From Candidatus Neomicrothrix sp. UBA2517 (GTDB lineage Bacteria; Actinomycetota; Acidimicrobiia; Acidimicrobiales; UBA8592): a stretch of DNA of 36,844 nt. Both the position numbers and the translations under genes were made by a program. Below the pieces are notes generated by a model that made no database searches, was not told where the DNA came from, and worked only from the letters and a program-made list of their open reading frames with translations. Shown here piece after piece: positions 1 through 7,587 of this stretch (position 1 is the first letter of the stretch; every line of letters begins with the position of its first letter). The stretch covers positions 10,990-47,833 of the forward strand of contig DDNP01000014.1 of assembly GCA_002341185.1 (NCBI GenBank), written 5' to 3'.

Positions 1-404
1 TCTGAGCCTATAACTCTATGACACGGCAAAACTATAGGTAAGGGGTTAAGAGCGTTTGCCGACCCTACGGCCCGTGCTCCATTTGGATTACCAATGATTT
101 CTGCTTGCTGACCGTACGTCACTGTTTCGCCATATTTAATAGAGCGTAAGGACATCCATGTTGCAACTTGAAACGGTGTTCCTTCAGGCTTAATAGGCAT
201 TGTGAATTTCTTTCTCGTTCCCATAAAATACTCCTCTAATTGTTCGGCGCAACGGAGCAAAATTGGTATTTCCTTTAATTCTAAATCATGAATAAAGCTA
301 GGACTTTGGGATTGAGTTGGAAGAGTAATCTGCTTTAATTGAGTTTCCGAGCTGAATAAGCCAAGAGTTCCAATAGGACTCAGATATTTAGATGCGTACA
401 ACAT
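1..404 (-). CDS. ogt: methylated-DNA--[protein]-cysteine S-methyltransferase, 3' end cut by window edge
   Basis: Suicide DNA-repair protein that moves the alkyl group from O6-alkylguanine (or O4-alkylthymine) to its own cysteine in the cytoplasm. Translating the minus strand from the ATG at 404 gives about 134 residues beginning MLYASKYLSPIGTLGLFSS and running off the left edge. The C-terminal half carries the family core: GTPFQVATWMSLRSI (winged-helix region), YGETVTYGQQAEIIG, the NPNGARAVGSANALNP segment and the active-site LPCHRVIGS. The acceptor cysteine is about residue 128 (codon 21-23). The family is usually 150-180 residues, so only some 20-40 residues should be missing. It is divergent from the nitronate-monooxygenase-like gene, with 92 bases between the starts. 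Family assignment is firm; the Ogt versus Ada C-terminal subclass is not resolved. Confidence 0.93.
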   Translation of the reverse strand, partial: MLYASKYLSPIGTLGLFSSETQLKQITLPTQSQSPSFIHDLELKEIPILLRCAEQLEEYFMGTRKKFTMPIKPEGTPFQVATWMSLRSIKYGETVTYGQQAEIIGNPNGARAVGSANALNPLPIVLPCHRVIGS

Positions 405-420
405 ACAAGGGTCTCTTATC

Positions 421-443
421 TATTGCGCATAGGATATGCAATA
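421..443. promoter_or_regulatory. inverted repeat in the ogt / nitronate monooxygenase divergent region
   Basis: TATTGC at 421-426 and GCAATA at 438-443 are perfect inverted arms separated by 11 bases, in the 92-base gap between the two divergent starts. It could be an operator for either gene. A 6-bp arm in A+T-rich DNA can arise by chance, so this is only a weak candidate. Confidence 0.25.
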
Positions 444-496
444 ATCTCTGGGATCTGCAATTGTAAGTGAAGACAAACTGCTAGAGAAGGTGATGT

Positions 497-1432
497 ATGA
501 CTATCCACTCCCTATTTGATAATCAAGTGAGCAGAGATCTTGGTGTCCCAATACCAATTCTACAAGCCCCCATGGGTTGGATAGCCCGATCCCAATTAGC
601 GTCAGCAGTTTCAAGGTCTGGGGCATGTGGAATCATAGAAACTTCTTCGGGCGAATTAGATGCAGTCAAAGAGGAAATGAGAATCATGAAAGAGCTCGGC
701 TTGCCTTTCGGGGTGAACATTGCGCAGGCTTTCGTTCGAGATCCCTTAATTGCTGAATTCGTGATTGGTCAGGGCGTTAAATTTGTGACAACGTCAGCGG
801 GTTCACCAACCAAATACACGGGGGTTCTAAAGGAGGCCGGATTAACGGTTTATCATGTCGTCCCAACGCTTCAGGCAGCATTGAAAGCGGTCGATGCGGG
901 AGTAGACGGATTAGTTGTTGAAGGCGGCGAGGGAGGAGGTTTCAAAAGCCCCACTCCTGTCTCAACAATGGTTTTATTACCGCTCATTCGTGACCATGTT
1001 GATGTGCCTATCATCGCTGCCGGAGGAATAAATGATGGCAGAACGATGGCCGCAGCATTCGCTTTGGGCGCAGAAGGTGTTCAGATGGGTACGCAAATGT
1101 TGTCATGTCTAGAATCTCCAGTCCACATCAACTGGAAAGAAGCTATCGTTAACGCACGCGAAACAGATACCGTTTTCCTTAATCAAAAACACTCCCCTGC
1201 TCTTCGAGCGCTCCGTACTACCCGCTCAGAGCGGCTGGCAGATGTAGCAGAAAATGTTTTTGGAGAATTCGGTGATCCTCAAAAGCTGTATTTCGGCGGA
1301 GATATGAATGCCGCTATTGCTTTGAGCGGCCAAGTAGCGGGAAGAATTGATGCTATTAGACCAATTGCGGAAATTATTGGCGAAACCGTTGAAGAATTCG
1401 GGGAAACCATTAAACGTTTAAGCAGCGGCTAG
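497..1432 (+). CDS. nitronate monooxygenase / 2-nitropropane dioxygenase family flavoprotein
   Basis: A 311-residue FMN-dependent TIM-barrel protein of the nitronate monooxygenase (NPD/FabK-like) superfamily; characterised members oxidise alkyl nitronates or, as FabK, reduce enoyl-ACP. Visible landmarks: PIPILQAPMGWIA (residues 18-30, the first barrel strand with the P-M-G motif), KFVTTSAGSPTK (95-106), DGLVVEGGEGGGF (137-149), and IIAAGGINDG followed by ALGAEGVQMGT (172-199), the phosphate-binding part of the barrel. Class I nitronate monooxygenases carry a catalytic His in E-A-G-G-H; here the equivalent position is Phe149, so true nitronate oxidation is doubtful. An AGAAGG ribosome site lies just before ATG 497. 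It converges on the molybdopterin oxidoreductase, with 13 bases between stops. Substrate unknown; nearby crotonase and Rieske genes suggest a catabolic role. Confidence 0.82.
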   Translation: MTIHSLFDNQVSRDLGVPIPILQAPMGWIARSQLASAVSRSGACGIIETSSGELDAVKEEMRIMKELGLPFGVNIAQAFVRDPLIAEFVIGQGVKFVTTSAGSPTKYTGVLKEAGLTVYHVVPTLQAALKAVDAGVDGLVVEGGEGGGFKSPTPVSTMVLLPLIRDHVDVPIIAAGGINDGRTMAAAFALGAEGVQMGTQMLSCLESPVHINWKEAIVNARETDTVFLNQKHSPALRALRTTRSERLADVAENVFGEFGDPQKLYFGGDMNAAIALSGQVAGRIDAIRPIAEIIGETVEEFGETIKRLSSG

Positions 1433-1445
1433 TCGGTTTAAAGTC

Positions 1446-3605
1446 TCAGACTGGGATTTTTTCGTCTGCTGGCTTAACAGATACAGGTATGGCGCTTTGA
1501 ATGGCCTGTCCGGTTATAGGATCAAAGCCATTTTCAACATCAATTAATCGATTGGTTGGGGAGCCTATGTCTCTAACTTTCTCATCAGATGATGATGCTG
1601 AGCCCCATGAATGAGCCATCGAGATGACGCCTCGCTTGATATCGTCTGATGATTTAGCTACTCCTATCAGCGATGCTTTTGGAGATGCTATCTCAATGAG
1701 TTCATCATCAATTACATTTAGATCAATCATGTCTTGAGGGTTCATATAGGCGTAATTCGTTGGATTTTTCTTGTTGAGCTTACTTAATTCACCTCCGAGT
1801 GAGTTGAGGTGAGTTTTCAATCGCCTGCTGACTAAACGAAAGGTGTGGACGTTAGGGTTAAAACCTTTCATACGTTCCGCAGATGTTTGCTGGGATTGAA
1901 TTTCTTGAAGTTCAGTTAGGTGGTCATCGAGCGCTAAGTGAAATTTTCCACTGGAGTTAGGGTCAGCTTCTTCGACTTCCTGTTTTAGATGCTCAAGAAT
2001 TTGCCCGTTTTTTTTGCGGATCTCTTCGAAAGGTACAAGAGAGTTTGCATAAATTAAATCTAGGATGTCATCATCTGTAGGGCGATTTCCGCTTGGTATC
2101 TCGCCACCGGGAAGCTGGATTTTTATATTAAGCCGCTCTGCGATTTCCCAGTAGAATTCCCAATCATTAACGAGATCCCCCTCAGGGTTCTCAATAACTG
2201 CGGGTGTGTAGCAGGCATAGGGGGCACGGAACCATCTATCCATAAATGGGGGTACATCAGATCGTTCAAGACTTAAACGCGGTGGGAGAATGTAGTCAGC
2301 GAATTGAGCTGTCTGTGTCATGCGGTGATCTATGGCAACTAAAAGTTCAAGAGCTTCCATAGCCTCAAGACTTCTTTGTTGATCGGGCCAAGCTGCCACT
2401 GGGTTTCCACCGTTTGATATTAAGGCTCGAATCTGGCCTTCACCAGGCTCAATTATTTCTTGAGCTAGTGTCGTGCAGGGCATTTCGCCGCCATATCCTC
2501 TGAGGCCTCTGAATCTGCTCTTTGGTCCTGAGAGTGGGTTAAATGGACCCAATACCTGAGCTCGTTTGGTGGTGTCTGGTTGAAGAAGGCTTCTACTTTC
2601 AGCAATTTGACCAGCCCTTAGCCAACGGCCACAAATAACGTTCATGCATATTACTAGGTGTTCCATGAGACTTGGATAGGGCGACATTGATGGACCAGTC
2701 CCAGTTCCTGCTGTACCTGTTGGGCCTTCGGCAAAAAGTTTTGCCGCTTTTAAGATGTCTTTTTTATCGACATCGCATCGTTTAGCTGCGAAGTCGGCAG
2801 TGAAGTTTTTCGTCGCTTCAGCAAGGCGCTCAAGGTGCTCTGCTTCGATCCACTGTTCGCAGAATTCATGATCATGTAAACCTTCAGTAAGGATAATGTT
2901 TATGAAAGCTGCAAGGAGTGTGGGGTCCTCTCCTGGTCTTATCTGAAGGTGAATATCTGCTTGCGTTGCTAGCTCGGTTCGTCGTGGATCAACGACAATC
3001 AACTTGAGGCCCTCTTCTTTTCTATCTCGTAAAGTTGTAAACGGGTTGGTACCTTGTAGACCGCCAAAGGGAGCAAAACTTGAAACCATTGGGTTATATC
3101 CAATAGCTAGTAACACATCTATTTCAGAGAAATTTTGAGGACCAGCTTCCCATACTCCTGCCCTCATAGCAGCTGTTCGTTTCATCGGCTGGTCTATTGT
3201 GACTGACGTATAATAACTAATGGATTCAATTGCTTTGTGAAAGGCTCTTGCTACTGGATCAGATGGGGCATTTTGGTACCCTCCTGTTCCTGTATAGGTC
3301 GCTATGGCATTTGGACCATGATCTTCAATAATTGATTGCATTTTTTGTGCAATTTCATCTAATGCTTGCGTTGATGAAATCTCTTCGTAGTGGCCATCTC
3401 CCATTCTTTTGAGCGGGTATCGAATTCGACTTGGACTATGTATTTGCTCGGGAATCTGTCTTCCTTTGACACACGTATAGCCTTCAAAGAGAGGGTCATC
3501 GTCTACGCCTAGCACCTTCGTGACTTTGTTATCAATGAATTCAACATCAACTGGGCATGCGGCGTGGCAAATACGGCAGAATGATCTTTTTGTCTCAACT
3601 TTCAT
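1446..3605 (-). CDS. molybdopterin (bis-MGD) oxidoreductase with N-terminal 4Fe-4S site
   Basis: A 719-residue catalytic subunit of the DMSO-reductase / formate-dehydrogenase superfamily. Residues 11-46 (counted from the upstream TTG) hold C-x2-C-x3-C-x27-C, with FCRICHAACPVDV and YTCVKG, the 4Fe-4S ligands next to the cofactor. Later landmarks are LLAIGYNPMVSS, KLIVVDPRRTELA (MGD binding), ALISNGGNPVAAWPD, and a C-terminal dinucleotide-binding domain with NPTNYAYMNPQD. No Tat signal is visible, so it is probably cytoplasmic. The metal-ligand region reads SVTIDQPMKR, with no Cys or SeCys; Asp139 or a nearby Ser may fill that place. The longer reading frame begins at TTG 3608; ATG 3605 is preferred. 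It is the last gene of the Rieske/70-residue/Mo unit, 42 bases downstream of the small gene. The substrate cannot be told; hydroxylase, hydratase or transhydroxylase are all possible in this superfamily. Confidence 0.87.
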   Translation of the reverse strand: MKVETKRSFCRICHAACPVDVEFIDNKVTKVLGVDDDPLFEGYTCVKGRQIPEQIHSPSRIRYPLKRMGDGHYEEISSTQALDEIAQKMQSIIEDHGPNAIATYTGTGGYQNAPSDPVARAFHKAIESISYYTSVTIDQPMKRTAAMRAGVWEAGPQNFSEIDVLLAIGYNPMVSSFAPFGGLQGTNPFTTLRDRKEEGLKLIVVDPRRTELATQADIHLQIRPGEDPTLLAAFINIILTEGLHDHEFCEQWIEAEHLERLAEATKNFTADFAAKRCDVDKKDILKAAKLFAEGPTGTAGTGTGPSMSPYPSLMEHLVICMNVICGRWLRAGQIAESRSLLQPDTTKRAQVLGPFNPLSGPKSRFRGLRGYGGEMPCTTLAQEIIEPGEGQIRALISNGGNPVAAWPDQQRSLEAMEALELLVAIDHRMTQTAQFADYILPPRLSLERSDVPPFMDRWFRAPYACYTPAVIENPEGDLVNDWEFYWEIAERLNIKIQLPGGEIPSGNRPTDDDILDLIYANSLVPFEEIRKKNGQILEHLKQEVEEADPNSSGKFHLALDDHLTELQEIQSQQTSAERMKGFNPNVHTFRLVSRRLKTHLNSLGGELSKLNKKNPTNYAYMNPQDMIDLNVIDDELIEIASPKASLIGVAKSSDDIKRGVISMAHSWGSASSSDEKVRDIGSPTNRLIDVENGFDPITGQAIQSAIPVSVKPADEKIPV

Positions 3606-3647
3606 CAAATATTACTTTCGATTTCTGGGTCCAAGCAGTTACTAACA

Positions 3648-3860
3648 TTAACTTAGCCGATGACTCGCATCAATTCTCTTAGCTGAGAGCCAAATGCAGA
3701 GTTCTGGGTCGGCTTCATATAAATCACCTTCAATCCATTGTCCTTCTCCAGTAAAGATTCCTGTAACCCCATCTTGAGAAGTCACTTTCACTCTATTCTC
3801 GCCAATACTTTGGTAAAGGGCTCTTGAGAAGCCGTGACGCAGGCCTGCTTTTCCTTCCAT
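3648..3860 (-). CDS. small 70-residue protein translationally coupled to the Rieske oxygenase
   Basis: I do not recognise this family. The ATG at 3860 overlaps the stop of the upstream Rieske oxygenase by one base (TGATG), a classic coupling arrangement, and the molybdopterin oxidoreductase follows after a short gap. The 70-residue product has no signal peptide or membrane segment. It looks strand-rich, with alternating Gly and hydrophobic residues (VTGIFTGEGQWIEGDLYE), one Cys (in ELCIWLS) and two Trp. It could be a small accessory or assembly factor for the oxygenase or for the molybdoenzyme. The coupling makes it likely to be a real gene; the function is unknown. Confidence 0.62.
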   Translation of the reverse strand: MEGKAGLRHGFSRALYQSIGENRVKVTSQDGVTGIFTGEGQWIEGDLYEADPELCIWLSAKRIDASHRLS

Positions 3861-5236
3861 CAGATTTTTCCTCTGGTGACGTACTCGCTAATCAGGTCTT
3901 GTCTCCAACGGATAATTGCTTCTTGGTACCTTGACAGAAGAACGCCATCACGCCGAAGCACTTTAAGCCCTTGGTGAACTCTGGCCATATTAAAGGTGTC
4001 TTGTTCCGCCACCATCGCTAACTTCTCTAATTCAACAGCATCTGTCCATGGGGCGTCGGGCCCTAGTTTTGTTTCTGATGCAGTTGGGGGTCTTTCGCCT
4101 TTGAATGGTGAAAGGTAAAAAATTTCGAATATGCAGCTTTCATGATCATCACCGTTTGGGCGGAAACGATAGAAAATTCTGTTAAATGCCCCCCAAGGCA
4201 TAAAGTTTGGAAAAATTGTATATACCCAAGCATCTAGGAATTCAGCATCGGTAAGGTCGTCAACTCGGTCGCCGAAAGATTCTCTGAATCGCTCTCTTCC
4301 GACTCTAGCCAGAGCAGTTCTCATTGTTTCGCCTTCATTAAATTCAATTGGTAAAGGTTCCCCTTCTCGAACATCTAAAGCATCGCGAAGCATTTCTTCC
4401 TCGCTTGGGGTGTAGGGAAGTAGCGGACATGGAATACCTTTAGGGCTAATATTTCTCGCTGTGTTCCCCCATATGTCAACTTGGCTTTGCGGGTCACCTG
4501 TGTAGCTCATACCTTGCGGGTGAGTGGCATTTACGTGGAAACCTTCACTGAAGGCTTCATTAGCTATTTTCCAATTGCAATTTACTATTTTAGAGACATG
4601 AGCTTGGATGTACCTGTTCTCTAAGTCCCATCGCTTAAAATGTTCCTGTATCTCATCACCTAGAAATTCATCCAAGGATTCGGCATCTGGGTCCGGATTA
4701 ATGAAAACAAAACCAGCCCATGTTCCTACCTTTACCTCTGGAAGAACCATATCTTCTGACCTAGTTACGAGATGTGGAAAGTCCCAATCGGCAGGAACAT
4801 GTTTCAGTTGGCCGTCTAAATGCCAAGCGAAACCATGGTACGGGCATCGGAATTCGGAACAACGGCCGTCATATGTTTTCAATAGACGCCCACGATGGAG
4901 ACAAACATTGGGGTATGCCTTTATCTCTTCATCAGAAACTCTCGTTACTAGAAACGACTGGTCAGCTATTTCATAAACGATATAGCTCCCAACATCTGGA
5001 ATATGTTCTTCCCTACAAGCAAATTGCCAAACCTTGCTCCATAAGTATATTTTCTCTTTCTCATGCCACTCTCGTGAAATATATCTATCCTTAGGAATGT
5101 CACTGAATCCATTAAGGTACGGGGATTCAGATCGCAAGAACTCAGGAACCGGTTTGCTGTCAAGGTCAAGAACATCTTGCCATGTAGGTCCAGGGCTTCT
5201 TGCCAAAGAACTTTCATCACTTAATTTATCGATCAT
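3860..5236 (-). CDS. Rieske non-heme iron oxygenase, alpha (catalytic) subunit
   Basis: A 458-residue aromatic-ring-hydroxylating type oxygenase. The N-terminal Rieske domain has C-L-H at about 112-114 (NVCLHRGRLL) and C-P-Y-H at about 131-134 (RCPYHGFAWHLDG), the two Cys and two His of the 2Fe-2S cluster. The catalytic domain has NEAFSEGFHVNATHPQ with His ligands near 234 and 239, and a downstream Asp in AEQDTFNMARVHQG near 413, completing the 2-His-1-carboxylate iron site. Length fits the family. Start: the frame extends to TTG 5260, but ATG 5236 sits after a GGGGGAG run, although the spacing is short (two bases). It heads the unit with the 70-residue protein and molybdoenzyme and is divergent from a crotonase gene. 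No reductase or ferredoxin partner is in view. It is paralogous to the oxygenase at the right end. Substrate unknown. Confidence 0.9.
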   Translation of the reverse strand: MIDKLSDESSLARSPGPTWQDVLDLDSKPVPEFLRSESPYLNGFSDIPKDRYISREWHEKEKIYLWSKVWQFACREEHIPDVGSYIVYEIADQSFLVTRVSDEEIKAYPNVCLHRGRLLKTYDGRCSEFRCPYHGFAWHLDGQLKHVPADWDFPHLVTRSEDMVLPEVKVGTWAGFVFINPDPDAESLDEFLGDEIQEHFKRWDLENRYIQAHVSKIVNCNWKIANEAFSEGFHVNATHPQGMSYTGDPQSQVDIWGNTARNISPKGIPCPLLPYTPSEEEMLRDALDVREGEPLPIEFNEGETMRTALARVGRERFRESFGDRVDDLTDAEFLDAWVYTIFPNFMPWGAFNRIFYRFRPNGDDHESCIFEIFYLSPFKGERPPTASETKLGPDAPWTDAVELEKLAMVAEQDTFNMARVHQGLKVLRRDGVLLSRYQEAIIRWRQDLISEYVTRGKI

Positions 5237-5273
5237 CACTCCCCCGTAACACTCGAACAAAAAAAAGCCTAGA

Positions 5274-5291
5274 CTTAAACTGTAGTTTAAG
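5274..5291. promoter_or_regulatory. 18-bp perfect palindrome, candidate operator between Rieske and crotonase genes
   Basis: CTTAAACT at 5274-5281 and AGTTTAAG at 5284-5291 are perfect 8-bp inverted arms with a 2-base spacer. It lies midway between the divergent starts at 5236 (minus) and 5316 (plus). Compact palindromes of this kind are typical of dimeric regulators such as TetR, GntR or MarR types. No such regulator is adjacent, so the binding protein is unknown. Confidence 0.5.
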
Positions 5292-5315
5292 AAAATTCTG
5301 TTGCATTGGAGAATG

Positions 5316-6101
5316 ATGGATTATAAGTTTCTGGACGTTCAAATTTCTGGTGGCGTTGCAATTGTTACGATAAATAGGCCTGAAGTTCTTAATGGTCTTC
5401 ATCCCGAGTCACATCAAGAGATGGAGGCTATTTGGGGGGACCTAGAAGAGAACGGTGATGTCAAAGCGGCTGTATTGACTGGAGCCGGTAAAGCCTTTTG
5501 TGCTGGTGGAGACTTGAAGGATATGGAAACTCGTCTGGATGAAGACCCTAATGGAGGTTCGGGGATTTCTGCTGCTTCGGCAAGAAGAATTGTTTACAGT
5601 TTATTGGATTTTGAGAAACCTCTTATTGGCGCTATCAACGGACATGCTATTGGTTTAGGAGCAACACTTGGATTACTTTGTGACATTGTAATTTCCTCTG
5701 ATAGGGCTAAGTGGGGTGATCCACATATCAATATTGGGCTTGTTCCAGGCGATGGGGGTCTAGCTATCTGGACAGTACTCATTGGGCCGAATAGGGCTAA
5801 AGAAATGATGATGTTGGGTTCAACTATTGATGCTTTGACAGCTCAACAAATGGGTCTACTCAATCATGTTGTTCCTGAAGATGATGTTTTGGAGGAGGCA
5901 ACCTCGTTAGCTAGCCAACTTGCTAATGGGCCTCAGGTCGCATTGCGTGGAATAAAGGTTTCTGTGAATAACTGGCTGAAAGCACAATTCTCTTCTTTGT
6001 TTGAAGTTAGTTTGGCTGCCGAGTTGCAATCTATGGACCATTCTGACTTTGCAGAAGGAGTCAAAGCAGCTTTGGAAAAGAGAAATCCTAACTGGCAGTA
6101 G
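5316..6101 (+). CDS. enoyl-CoA hydratase/isomerase (crotonase) family protein
   Basis: A 261-residue cytoplasmic crotonase-fold enzyme acting on an acyl-CoA. The oxyanion-hole segments are visible as GAGKAFCAGGDLKDM and GAINGHAIGLGATLGLLCD, followed by INIGLVPGDGG. The two catalytic Glu of rat mitochondrial enoyl-CoA hydratase (in G-C-E-L and P-E-I-L-I-G) are replaced here by Thr (GATLGLLCD) and His (DPHINIGLVPG). Ordinary hydration of a trans-2-enoyl-CoA is therefore doubtful, and a divergent lyase, isomerase or hydrolase is possible. Start: the frame opens at TTG 5301, but GGAGA at 5308-5312 best serves the second ATG (5316). It is divergent from the Rieske gene across a palindrome and converges on a second crotonase. 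The true substrate is not deducible. Confidence 0.85.
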   Translation: MDYKFLDVQISGGVAIVTINRPEVLNGLHPESHQEMEAIWGDLEENGDVKAAVLTGAGKAFCAGGDLKDMETRLDEDPNGGSGISAASARRIVYSLLDFEKPLIGAINGHAIGLGATLGLLCDIVISSDRAKWGDPHINIGLVPGDGGLAIWTVLIGPNRAKEMMMLGSTIDALTAQQMGLLNHVVPEDDVLEEATSLASQLANGPQVALRGIKVSVNNWLKAQFSSLFEVSLAAELQSMDHSDFAEGVKAALEKRNPNWQ

Positions 6102-6210
6102 AGCAATCTTTGTGTAAGAGATTCTCGAGACTACATAAATAGATTTGTTATCTAAGCTTTCATAAATGATGGGTTTGTGGGGAACTATCCATCTGTTTCT
6201 TCTGGTGCTC

Positions 6211-6978
6211 TTAGAAATTTGGGGGGCGTCCCTCACTAAAAGATTTTATTCCCTCTTCATGTTCTGTTGATTGGAAACACTCTAATAAGTTACTGCGACT
6301 TATTTCTTGGTGTTCCAAAACAGGGCGATATAACCCTTCGTAAAGTAATTTTTTCGCTAGTTTGTGTGATGATGGGGCACCGTTGAGGTACTTTTTAGCT
6401 TCTGCTATTGCCGCTGCCATAAGTTGGTCAGGGTCTACTATTTCACTGACATAGCCTATTTCTAGAGCAGTAGAAGCGTTCAGCCATTCGCCTGAATATA
6501 GCAACTTTAAAGCATTTTGTATTCCAATTTGTCTTGGGAGAAGCCAAGTTCCAGCTCCTGTATCGGGAATTAAGCCCCTATGAGCAAAGTTCCACGCGAA
6601 ACGGGCATTCGATGAGACTATTCTGATATCGCAGTGGCTCGTCCATTCGGCGCCCATGCCAACAGCAGGGCCATGGACAGCAGCTATTATAGGAAGAGGG
6701 CAAGAAGTTATGTTCCACCACCCATTTTCATCGTGAGTTGGAACTTTGATTCCTCGGTTTTCTGGTGGAATATCTGAAAGGAAATTTAGATCAATTCCAG
6801 CACAAAAGGCATCTTCAGCCCCAGTTAGTATGACTACCCGTGCTTCTTCTTCAGCAGTAATGAGGTGCTGATACATCTGCTCTATCATTGGATAAGTCAT
6901 GGCATTTTTTCGACTTGGGTTATTAATGGTTATGCATGCTATTCCGTCTTCATCACATGTGTAATCTGTCGATGCCAT
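6211..6978 (-). CDS. enoyl-CoA hydratase/isomerase (crotonase) family protein
   Basis: A 255-residue crotonase-fold protein. Family motifs: ILTGAEDAFCAGIDLNFL (first oxyanion-hole NH), AAVHGPAVGMGAEWTSHCD (second) and HRGLIPDTGAGTWLLPR. Glu144 of the rat hydratase is matched by the Glu in GAEWTSHCD, but the second catalytic Glu position falls in NFAHRG and is not acidic, as seen in many crotonase-fold proteins that are not hydratases. The C-terminal helix region YEGLYRPVLEHQEISRS is usual for the family. ATG 6978 has an AAGGT ribosome site upstream. It is convergent with the crotonase gene ending at 6101; the 109 bases between them show no clear terminator. The pair differs clearly in sequence, so they are not a recent duplication. 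Likely role is in acyl-CoA catabolism; substrate unknown. Confidence 0.85.
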   Translation of the reverse strand: MASTDYTCDEDGIACITINNPSRKNAMTYPMIEQMYQHLITAEEEARVVILTGAEDAFCAGIDLNFLSDIPPENRGIKVPTHDENGWWNITSCPLPIIAAVHGPAVGMGAEWTSHCDIRIVSSNARFAWNFAHRGLIPDTGAGTWLLPRQIGIQNALKLLYSGEWLNASTALEIGYVSEIVDPDQLMAAAIAEAKKYLNGAPSSHKLAKKLLYEGLYRPVLEHQEISRSNLLECFQSTEHEEGIKSFSEGRPPNF

Positions 6979-7058
6979 GACTTTACCTTAGACCAATTTC
7001 AAGAATATGAGATAGGAGTATGCACTTATTCGCTTCCAGCCCCTGCTAGACCTTGAGC

Positions 7059-7586
7059 ATGGCAATTACACCGGTAGTAGGCACCTTGGCTTACATTCAT
7101 GATGAGGAAAGCGACCAAGTTCTTATGATACGCAGGGACGCTAGGCCAGATGATGACCACTTCGGTAAGGTGAATGGCTTGGGAGGGAAAGTTGAAAAAG
7201 ATGAAAACATTTTGTTTGGCATCGAAAGAGAACTCTTAGAAGAAGCAGGAATTACGATTATCAAAAATGAGCTTCGTGGGGTAATCACGTGGACAGATTT
7301 TGGTCCTAAACGGGAGGACTGGTTAGGATTCATCTTCCTTGTTACTAAATGGGAAGGATCGCCCAAATCATTCAATGATGAGGGGTCTTTGGAGTGGGTT
7401 CCCAGATATCAGCTTCTAGATGCTTGTAGCACTGATCCAGCTATACAGCGGAAGTCTGAGCTTCCTATTTGGGAAGGAGATAAGCATTTCATTCCACTCA
7501 TTTTTGATTCTGATCCACGCGTATTCTATGGAGTCATGCCTTATGAGGGAGAAATATTTAAGGGCTGGGATTACAAACGCCTCTAG
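7059..7586 (+). CDS. Nudix hydrolase (MutT-like, 8-oxo-dGTP diphosphatase type)
   Basis: A 175-residue protein with a complete Nudix box, G-x5-E-x7-R-E-x2-E-E-x-G, seen as GKVEKDE then RELLEEAGI at about residues 43-65; the Glu pair binds the catalytic Mg. The N-terminus PVVGTLAYIHDEESDQVLMI is the usual first strand, and GKVNGLGGKVE resembles human MTH1-like and bacterial 8-oxo-dGTP diphosphatases. The C-terminal stretch SDPRVFYGVMPYEGE also resembles that group. The likely job is removal of oxidised nucleotides, but Nudix substrates are hard to predict. The frame starts at TTG 7053; ATG 7059 is the more natural start. It is convergent with the LysR gene, only one base between stops. Confidence 0.86.
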   Translation: MAITPVVGTLAYIHDEESDQVLMIRRDARPDDDHFGKVNGLGGKVEKDENILFGIERELLEEAGITIIKNELRGVITWTDFGPKREDWLGFIFLVTKWEGSPKSFNDEGSLEWVPRYQLLDACSTDPAIQRKSELPIWEGDKHFIPLIFDSDPRVFYGVMPYEGEIFKGWDYKRL

Positions 7587-7587
7587 G

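Noticed and set aside
4608..5249. Overlapping open frames on the plus strand opposite the first Rieske gene
   Set aside because: They lie wholly opposite a gene with intact catalytic motifs, have no recognisable domains and overlap each other; they are shadow frames.
3860..5260. TTG start at 5260 for the first Rieske oxygenase
   Set aside because: It adds eight residues with no family resemblance; ATG 5236 is more natural, although the spacing of its G-run is short, so the choice is not certain.
6102..6210. Possible terminator between the two convergent crotonase genes
   Set aside because: Only a short TCTCGAGA palindrome is present, with no stem followed by a T-run.
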